Source: UBA7672 sp030824255
GTDB lineage: Bacteria > Pseudomonadota > Alphaproteobacteria > Caulobacterales > Hyphomonadaceae
Direction: 5' to 3'
DNA length: 64,000 nucleotides
Assembly: GCA_942493305.1 (NCBI GenBank)
Contig: OW818686.1
Location: 2,542,001 to 2,606,000 of the forward strand
Numbering within the stretch: the first letter of the stretch is position 1; the number at the start of each line of letters is the position of its first letter. The notes beneath the pieces are model-generated. The model searched no databases, was not told the DNA's origin, and was given only the letters and a program-made list of their open reading frames with translations. Positions 59,052 to 64,000 of the stretch are shown one piece after another. Position numbers and translations under genes: made by a program.

Positions 59052-59702
59052 ATGAAGAAATTCGCGATACTGTTGGCCATTCTGCTCGCACCGATCTCCG
59101 CGCACGCCCAGGCCTGGCAGCCCGCGAACGGCGCCAAGCTGGAATTTGACGTGTTGCGGGATGGCGGGGCGTTCGGAACGCACGTGGTGAAGTTCAGCCG
59201 CGAAGGCGACACGCTGACGGTGAAGTCCGACATTGCGCTCAAGGTGGCGCTCGGGCCGGTGACCTTCTTCGAGTACGTCCACGACGTCACCGAAAAATAC
59301 GCCGGTAACCGCCTCACCTGGGTGGGGTCGCGCACCAAGAAGGACGGCAAGTGGAAGACGCTGTCGGCCCAGGCGACGACAGGCGGCGTGCAGGTGAAGG
59401 GCGAAGGGTTCAAGGGCTTGCTGACCGGCACGCTGATCCCCTCGACGCACTGGAATGCCGACGAGATGAAGCAGCCGGCGATGTTCTCCACGGAGACCGG
59501 TGAGATGCTGCCGATGAAGGTCACGGATCGCGGCATGGAGACGGTCAAGACCGCGACGGGCGCCGTGCAGGCGCGCCGGTTCGATGTGAAGTCCGAGCTG
59601 GACGCCAGCTTCTGGTATGATGCGCAGGGACGCTGGGTGAAGTGCGCGTTCGAGGCGGAAGGATCCAAGATCGAATACGTGTTGCGGGCGGTTCCTGCCT
59701 AG
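59052..59702 (+). CDS. Secreted DUF6134-like protein
   Basis: A 216-aa exported protein (signal FAILLAILLAPISAHAQ). The mature chain (LEFDVLRDGGAFGTHVVKFSREGDTLTV, YVHDVTEKYAGNRLTWVGSRT, then FWYDAQGRWVKCAFEAEGSKIEYV) resembles DUF6134-type envelope proteins, beta-rich with possible lipid cavity. Name from memory, moderate. Own promoter region upstream; 40 bases after it gdx converges. Confidence 0.7.
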   Translation: MKKFAILLAILLAPISAHAQAWQPANGAKLEFDVLRDGGAFGTHVVKFSREGDTLTVKSDIALKVALGPVTFFEYVHDVTEKYAGNRLTWVGSRTKKDGKWKTLSAQATTGGVQVKGEGFKGLLTGTLIPSTHWNADEMKQPAMFSTETGEMLPMKVTDRGMETVKTATGAVQARRFDVKSELDASFWYDAQGRWVKCAFEAEGSKIEYVLRAVPA

Positions 59703-59748
59703 GGCGGCGGGAATCATCGCGATCCATCGCCGCCCTGTGCTCAAGCGC

Positions 59749-60069
59749 TCAGGCGTCGGATGCGAGCTTGAGGCCGACCATTCCGCAGACGATCAGCAAG
59801 ACTGATCCGATACGCATCACAGTGGCGGCTTCTCCAAGAATGATGATGCCGACGAGGAATGCGCCGACGGCGCCTATGCCGGTCCAGATGGCGTAAGCCG
59901 TGCCGAGCGGCAGTTCCTTCATGGCGAGCGACAACAACCAGAAGCTGGCGATCATGGCGACCACCATGAGGGCGGTTTCGAGCGGTTTGGTGAAGCCGTT
60001 GGAGATTTTCATCAGGTAGGCCCAGACGACTTCCAGAAGTCCGGCGATACCAAGGAATACCCAGGCCAT
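59749..60069 (-). CDS. gdx: Guanidinium exporter of the SMR family (Gdx/SugE)
   Basis: A 106-aa four-helix proton-coupled exporter of the Gdx (SugE) branch. It begins MAWVFLGIAGLLEVVWAYLM with the essential Glu in helix 1, has KELPLGTAYAIWTGIGAVGA (the GTAYA-W-GIG signature) and ends IVCGMVGLKLASDA. Works as a dual-topology dimer to export guanidinium. Upstream on its strand are two ACGA/ACGG-loop hairpins, and GGAGGG lies five bases before ATG 60069. Regulation by a guanidine-II riboswitch is strongly suggested. Confidence 0.92.
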   Translation of the reverse strand: MAWVFLGIAGLLEVVWAYLMKISNGFTKPLETALMVVAMIASFWLLSLAMKELPLGTAYAIWTGIGAVGAFLVGIIILGEAATVMRIGSVLLIVCGMVGLKLASDA

Positions 60070-60088
60070 GATGGCCCTCCATCAAAGG

Positions 60089-60134
60089 TCGGGCCGTCCC
60101 GATTGCTGAGCCCGTGAAGGGGGAGGTCGTCCTC
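60089..60134 (-). promoter_or_regulatory. Guanidine-II (mini-ykkC) riboswitch candidate
   Basis: Two short hairpins on the minus strand ahead of gdx. P1: GAGG-ACGA-CCTC, 60134-60123. P2: TCGGG-ACGG-CCCGA, 60102-60089. The linker is about 20 bases. This is the guanidine-II layout: two stems each with an ACGR tetraloop, close to the ribosome site (GGAGGG at 60080-60075). It controls exporters of the Gdx type in other bacteria, and here sits directly before gdx. Confidence 0.85.
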
Positions 60135-60597
60135 GCTTGGCCAGCGATGTGGGACAGGCGCGGGTGAAGGTCAATGCCCGCGCTCCGGACCTGTGATCCG
60201 GCGCGTGACCCCTGCAGCGCACGCAGTCTGAACTGACGGTTAGGACTCAGGGTTGAGTGCATCGCACTGCACCACGCGCAACACGGGTAATTGCGTAAAT
60301 TTCACCTGCTTTGGAGGCTGTTCGGGGCTGTCGTCCGTGCGCGGATGCTTTCGTGCGGCGTCCCCACGGCGTAAACTGCGGATGCCGTTGCGAGGCGCCG
60401 CGTGAAGCGTAGCGAAACGTCAGGTGCGGTTTGCACGGCATCGTGGGTTCGACGCCCACTCCACAGTGGTTGATCAGGGGTCTTCGCCTTCCAGCCTTCG
60501 GGCAACCAGACATGCGTCCTGCGGGCTTCGGGCTCCCGCGCGTGTCTTGCGGAATGCGAAGGCCCTACTCAACAACACCGCGTAGAGGAGCTGGGAC
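60135..60597. other. Non-coding gap upstream of SPFH gene
   Basis: About 460 bases between the riboswitch and the SPFH gene. It has a T-arm-like sequence (60443-60459, GTGGG-TTCGACG-CCCAC) without a matching acceptor or D-arm, and several GC-rich short inverted repeats (for instance GCGGG / CCCGC near 60520-60540). No gene is supported. GAGGAGCTGGGAC gives the ribosome site for 60598. Confidence 0.4.
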
Positions 60598-61407
60598 ATG
60601 GACGGCGCACTGTTCACTGTGATCCTCGTGCTCGTGTCGCTGGGCGTGCTTGCCTGGCTGACCGCTCGCGCTGTCCACGCCAGCCGCATGAAGGCGCGCG
60701 TTGTGGTGGATGAGACGCAGGTTGGCCTGCGCGTGGTCAATGGCGCTGTGACCGAAGTGCTGAAGGCGGGCGAATACACGACCTGGCTGACGAACGACCG
60801 CATCGAGGTGAGCGATACGCGCGAGCAGTCGCTGCAGGTGAACGGACAGGAAGTGCTGACGCGCGACCTGATGCCCGTGAAGTTTGCGCTGCTGGTGCGA
60901 TACCGGATCGTTGACGCACGGCTTCACCGCTCGGCTCACGCCTATCCGGCCAGCCGCATGTATGAGGATGTTCAGCTTGAGCTGCGCCGGCGCGTTGCTG
61001 CGGCCACGCTGGATCATGTGATGGCGGAACGCGACAAGGTGATGGGCGGGTTCGCCGAAGCCGTCGCGCCGGGCATGCGCGCAATGGGCATCGAGATTGT
61101 CGACGTTCAGCTGCGCGACATGACGCTCGTCGGTCCGGCCAAGCAGGCCTATGCCGATATCTGGAAGGCGCAGAAGGAAGGTCAGGCGGCGCTGGAGCGC
61201 GCGCGGTCTGAGCAGGCTTCGCTGCGCTCTCTGGCCAATGCGGCGCGGATGCTGAAGGGCAATCCGGAGCTGATGAACCTGCGCGTGCTGCAGGCGCTGG
61301 CGCAAGCGCCGGGCAGGACGGCGCCGACGATCGTGCTGGGCGGCGGTGCGGGGCTGATGCCGGTGTCGAATGGCGCGGCCGAGTCCGAAACGGACGCCGA
61401 AAGCTAG
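60598..61407 (+). CDS. SPFH/band 7 (slipin-like) membrane protein
   Basis: A 269-aa protein with an N-terminal membrane helix (ALFTVILVLVSLGVLAWLTA) and an SPFH domain (VGLRVVNGAVTEVLKAGEYTTWL, VKFALLVRYRI, MGIEIVDVQLRDMTLVGPAKQAY) followed by a helical tail (QKEGQAALERARSEQASL). Slipin-like membrane scaffolds that organise domains; partner NfeD is not adjacent. GAGGAG lies ten bases before ATG 60598. Confidence 0.88.
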   Translation: MDGALFTVILVLVSLGVLAWLTARAVHASRMKARVVVDETQVGLRVVNGAVTEVLKAGEYTTWLTNDRIEVSDTREQSLQVNGQEVLTRDLMPVKFALLVRYRIVDARLHRSAHAYPASRMYEDVQLELRRRVAAATLDHVMAERDKVMGGFAEAVAPGMRAMGIEIVDVQLRDMTLVGPAKQAYADIWKAQKEGQAALERARSEQASLRSLANAARMLKGNPELMNLRVLQALAQAPGRTAPTIVLGGGAGLMPVSNGAAESETDAES

Positions 61408-61478
61408 CCTGCGAGGCAAGGGCGGCGGCGCTGGCAAGGATGCTTTGCGTTCGCGTCGCGCCGTCCTATCCATCTTCC

Positions 61479-62219
61479 ATGGCCGAATGGACAGACCGGG
61501 CGATTTCGCTGGGCTTGAGGCGTTTCGGGGAAACCGGGGCGATCCTCGAAGTGTTCGCGCGCGAGCATGGGCGCAGGCGCGCGATGGTCTATGGCGGCTC
61601 CAGCCAGACCAAGCGCGGACCCATGCAGGTCGGGAATACGCTGACGGTCACCTGGAAAGGCGGGCAGGACAGTCTCGGCTTCTTCACAGCCGAAACGGAA
61701 CGCGAGCGCGCCGCCCGCTATATGTCCGATGCGGCCTCTCTCTCGGCGTTGGCCGCGCTGTCAGAACTGCTGGCTGCGGCCGTGCCCGAGGGGGAAGCCA
61801 AGCCGGGGGTGTTCGATGCATCCGAAACGCTGCTCGACCTGATGGGGGAGCAGGAGGTGTGGCCGGCGCTGTTCATCAAATGGGAGATGGGGCTGCTGCA
61901 GGCCCTTGGTTACGGGCTCGACCTGAATCATTGCGCGGTGTCCGGCTCCAATGACGGCCTGACCCATGTGAGCCCCAAATCCGGTCGCGCCGTACGTGGG
62001 TCCGAGGCCGGGGCGTATTTAAGCCGCCTGTTGCCTCTGCCCCAGTTCCTTGTGGATGCAACCGCGCCCGTGACGCCTGTGGATATCTTCAATGGCTTTC
62101 GGCTAACCGGACATTTTCTTTCTGAGCGTTTGTTCTCCGATCTCAACAGGGGGATGCCGGAAGCGCGCCACCTGATGATTGACCGGCTGGAGCGGGCGGG
62201 GCGACTCTCCCCGAACTGA
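61479..62219 (+). CDS. recO: DNA repair protein RecO
   Basis: A 246-aa RecO protein for RecF-pathway recombination, loading RecA on SSB-coated gaps. N-terminal OB-fold: EWTDRAISLGLRRFGETGAILEVF and GGSSQTKRGPMQVG. C-terminal helical part with LFIKWEMGLLQALGYGLDLNHCAV, where a zinc site is found in some homologues (only Cys here). ATG 61479; longer frame to 61440 has no site. Directly before parC, a gap of 21 bases. Confidence 0.92.
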   Translation: MAEWTDRAISLGLRRFGETGAILEVFAREHGRRRAMVYGGSSQTKRGPMQVGNTLTVTWKGGQDSLGFFTAETERERAARYMSDAASLSALAALSELLAAAVPEGEAKPGVFDASETLLDLMGEQEVWPALFIKWEMGLLQALGYGLDLNHCAVSGSNDGLTHVSPKSGRAVRGSEAGAYLSRLLPLPQFLVDATAPVTPVDIFNGFRLTGHFLSERLFSDLNRGMPEARHLMIDRLERAGRLSPN

Positions 62220-62240
62220 TTCGACAAGAAGAAGACAAGT

Positions 62241-64000
62241 ATGGCGAAGAACACGACAATGGATCCGTCTGACAATGGCGGGGACATCATCGACGAACCG
62301 ATGAACGAGGCGCTGTCGAAGCGTTATCTCGCCTATGCCCTGTCGACGATTACTGCGCGGGCGCTGCCGGATGCGCGTGACGGCCTGAAGCCGGTGCACC
62401 GGCGAGTGCTTTATTCCATGAGCCAACTCGGGCTGAACCCGCAGGGCGGCCACCGCAAATCGGCCACCGTGGTCGGTGAAGTCATCGGTAAGTATCACCC
62501 GCACGGCGATCAATCGATCTATGACGCCATGGTGCGCCTCGCGCAGGACTTCGCGACGCGGGCCCCGCTGGTCGATGGCCAGGGCAACTTCGGGAACATC
62601 GACGGCGATGCCGCCGCCGCATTCCGCTACACGGAAGCGAAGCTGACGCCGGCGGCGATGCTGCTGCTGGAAGGCCTTGAGGACGACGCTGTCGATTTCA
62701 AGGAAACCTATGACGGGACGCACAGGGAGCCGGTGGTTCTGGCGTCTGGTTTCCCCAACCTGCTGGTCAACGGATCGTCGGGCATTGCGGTCGGCATGGC
62801 GACGTCGATCCCGCCGCACAACCCGGCTGAGTGCATCGACGCCGCGATCCACCTGCTCGATCATCCGAAGGCTACGGTGGACGACCTGCTGACGATCGTT
62901 TCCGGTCCCGACTTCCCGACGGGGGGCGTGATTGTGGAGACGAAGGAAGGTCTGCGCGAAGTCTACGCAACCGGCCGTGGCGGCGTGCGTTGCCAGGCGA
63001 AGTGGACGAAGGAAGACCTTGGTCGCGGCATGTGGCGCGTCATCGTCACCGAGATTCCCTACCAGGTGCAGAAGTCCAAGCTGATGGAGCGCCTTGCCGA
63101 ACTGATCGAAACAAAGAAGGCGCCGCTGCTCGAAGACGCGATGGACGAGTCCACCGAGGACGTGCGTATCGTGCTGACGCCCAAGTCTCGCACGGTTGAA
63201 GCCGACGTGCTGATGGCGAGCCTGTTCCGCCAGTGCGAACTGGAGACGCGTTTCCCGGTCAACATGAACGTGCTCGATCACGGCGTGCCGCGCGTGATGG
63301 GGCTGCGGGATCTGTTGAATGCCTATCTCGATCATCGCCGCGAAGTGATCGTTCGCCGGGCCAAACACCGGCTGGGCAAGATCGATCACCGCCTCGAAAT
63401 CCTCGATGGTTTTCTCAAGGCCTATCTCAACATCGATGAAGTCATCCGGATCATCCGTTATGAGGACGATCCGAAGGCCGTCATGATGAAGAAGTTCCGC
63501 CTGAGCGAGATTCAGGTGGATGCGATCCTCAACATGCGCCTCCGCGCCCTGCGCAAGCTCGAGGAAATCGAGATCCAGCGCGAGCACAAGGAGCTTTCGG
63601 AAGAGAAGCGCGAGATCGAACTTCTGCTCGGCTCGACCGGCCGCCAGTGGACGGAAGTGAAGCGCCAGCTGAAAGCTGCGCGCGACGTTTTCGATCCCGG
63701 CAAGAAACTGGGCAAGCGCCGGTCCAATTTCGGCGAAGCGAAAGAGATCGACACCGAGGCCGCTCTCGAAGCGCTGATCGTGAAGGAACCTGTGACGGTG
63801 GTTCTTTCCAGCATGGGCTGGATCCGCGCGCTCAAGGGGCACAACCAGAAGCTGGACGAGCTGAAGTTCAAGGAAGGCGACGAGCTTGCTCTGTCGCTGG
63901 AGTGCCAGACGACGGACAAGGTCGTGCTCATGGCTTCGGGCGGCCGCGCCTTCACCGTCGGCGCCGACAAGCTGCCCGGCGGCCGCGGCCATGGCGAACC
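62241..64000 (+). CDS. parC: DNA topoisomerase IV subunit A (3' end outside window)
   Basis: Type II topoisomerase subunit cutting DNA to separate linked chromosomes. 587 codons are visible, no stop before the window end. The catalytic tyrosine is in AAAFRYTEAKL. The quinolone region reads GKYHPHGDQSIYDAMVRLAQDF; DQS instead of DAS marks ParC, with Gln where E. coli ParC has Ser80. SIPPHNPAE and RKLEEIEIQREHKEL (coiled part) follow; the pinwheel domain starts near residue 495. Immediately after recO, probably one operon. Confidence 0.95.
   Translation, partial: MAKNTTMDPSDNGGDIIDEPMNEALSKRYLAYALSTITARALPDARDGLKPVHRRVLYSMSQLGLNPQGGHRKSATVVGEVIGKYHPHGDQSIYDAMVRLAQDFATRAPLVDGQGNFGNIDGDAAAAFRYTEAKLTPAAMLLLEGLEDDAVDFKETYDGTHREPVVLASGFPNLLVNGSSGIAVGMATSIPPHNPAECIDAAIHLLDHPKATVDDLLTIVSGPDFPTGGVIVETKEGLREVYATGRGGVRCQAKWTKEDLGRGMWRVIVTEIPYQVQKSKLMERLAELIETKKAPLLEDAMDESTEDVRIVLTPKSRTVEADVLMASLFRQCELETRFPVNMNVLDHGVPRVMGLRDLLNAYLDHRREVIVRRAKHRLGKIDHRLEILDGFLKAYLNIDEVIRIIRYEDDPKAVMMKKFRLSEIQVDAILNMRLRALRKLEEIEIQREHKELSEEKREIELLLGSTGRQWTEVKRQLKAARDVFDPGKKLGKRRSNFGEAKEIDTEAALEALIVKEPVTVVLSSMGWIRALKGHNQKLDELKFKEGDELALSLECQTTDKVVLMASGGRAFTVGADKLPGGRGHGE

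Noticed and set aside
60443..60466. T-arm-like sequence (GTGGG-TTCGACG-CCCAC then TCCACAG), suggesting a tRNA or tmRNA part
   Set aside because: The matching 5' acceptor strand, D-arm and anticodon arm are not found in the 50-90 bases upstream on either strand, nor is a tag-coding frame seen.
60247..60513. 88-aa open frame on the minus strand between gdx and the SPFH gene
   Set aside because: No ribosome site, composition like non-coding DNA, and it covers the T-arm-like and hairpin sequence.
62103..63992. 629-aa antisense open frame over parC
   Set aside because: It is a shadow of parC codon structure in GC-rich DNA; the sense strand has a full ParC match.
1..64000. Mobile elements, prophage, CRISPR, toxin-antitoxin or restriction genes
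   Set aside because: No transposase, integrase, spaced repeats, Cas, or typical defence gene was recognised in either strand.

Overview
The window is a 64 kb stretch of a GC-rich (mid-60s percent by eye) chromosome that looks like core plus lineage-specific DNA of an alphaproteobacterium, most likely of the Caulobacterales/Hyphomonadaceae type. This rests on recognisable gene families and orders: xseB-ispA-dxs, ExoA/ExoM/ExoL/ExoY-type exopolysaccharide enzymes, a ParC with the HPHGDQS motif, and local clusters of GANTC (the site methylated by CcrM in this class). No rRNA, convincing tRNA, CRISPR array, transposase, integrase or prophage gene was found. Genes are densely packed, with many short overlaps (ATGA, TTGA, TGATG).

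Layout. 1-1214: end of a chemotaxis operon (cheB tail, cheR). 1394-9567: a PI-PLC-like lipoprotein, a 0.7 kb non-coding stretch with strong hairpins, fbp, a DoxX-like protein, sthA, and a pair made of an SLC13-type transporter and a CE15-like esterase. 9649-15121: GNAT, acyl-CoA synthetase, two small paralogous membrane proteins, ZntB/CorA, SodC, TlyA. 15355-22077: glycine-zipper protein, aroC, APC permease, SDR, pdxH, a cyclase-family protein and small unknowns. 22421-22504: a 27-residue Lys/Ala-rich histone-tail-like protein. 22604-28122: Sua5/TsaC and an area with three YceI domains, one fused to cytochrome b561. 28407-30158: three tandem paralogous secreted proteins of unknown function, followed by an MBL-fold enzyme, lepB, a FemAB-like acyltransferase, a histidine phosphatase, and xseB-ispA-dxs. 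37979-42510: lipoproteins, a BLUF photoreceptor, an AI-2E-type permease and a PRC-barrel protein.

42705-57449 is an exopolysaccharide locus. It holds ExoM-, ExoA- and ExoL-like glycosyltransferases, a Wzy/O-antigen-ligase-like polymerase, a PPP-type phosphatase with a poly-C/poly-proline tract, a Wza-like export lipoprotein, a beta-barrel protein, a Wzc-type co-polymerase/tyrosine kinase and an ExoY-like priming transferase. It is interrupted by metC and sseA. No Wzx-type flippase or Wzb-type phosphatase is visible. The genes would prime a lipid carrier (ExoY), extend the repeat unit (ExoM/A/L), polymerise it (Wzy) and export it (Wzc/Wza/beta-barrel).

57674-64000: a small membrane protein, cysK, a DUF6134-like secreted protein, the guanidinium exporter gdx preceded by two hairpins with ACGA and ACGG loops that fit a guanidine-II riboswitch, an SPFH protein, recO and the first 587 codons of parC. 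The items most worth follow-up are the riboswitch, the tandem secreted family at 28.4-30.2 kb, the structured intergenic region at 2.6-3.3 kb, the GANTC clusters flanking tsaC, the mini histone-like gene and the phosphatase next to the Wzc kinase.
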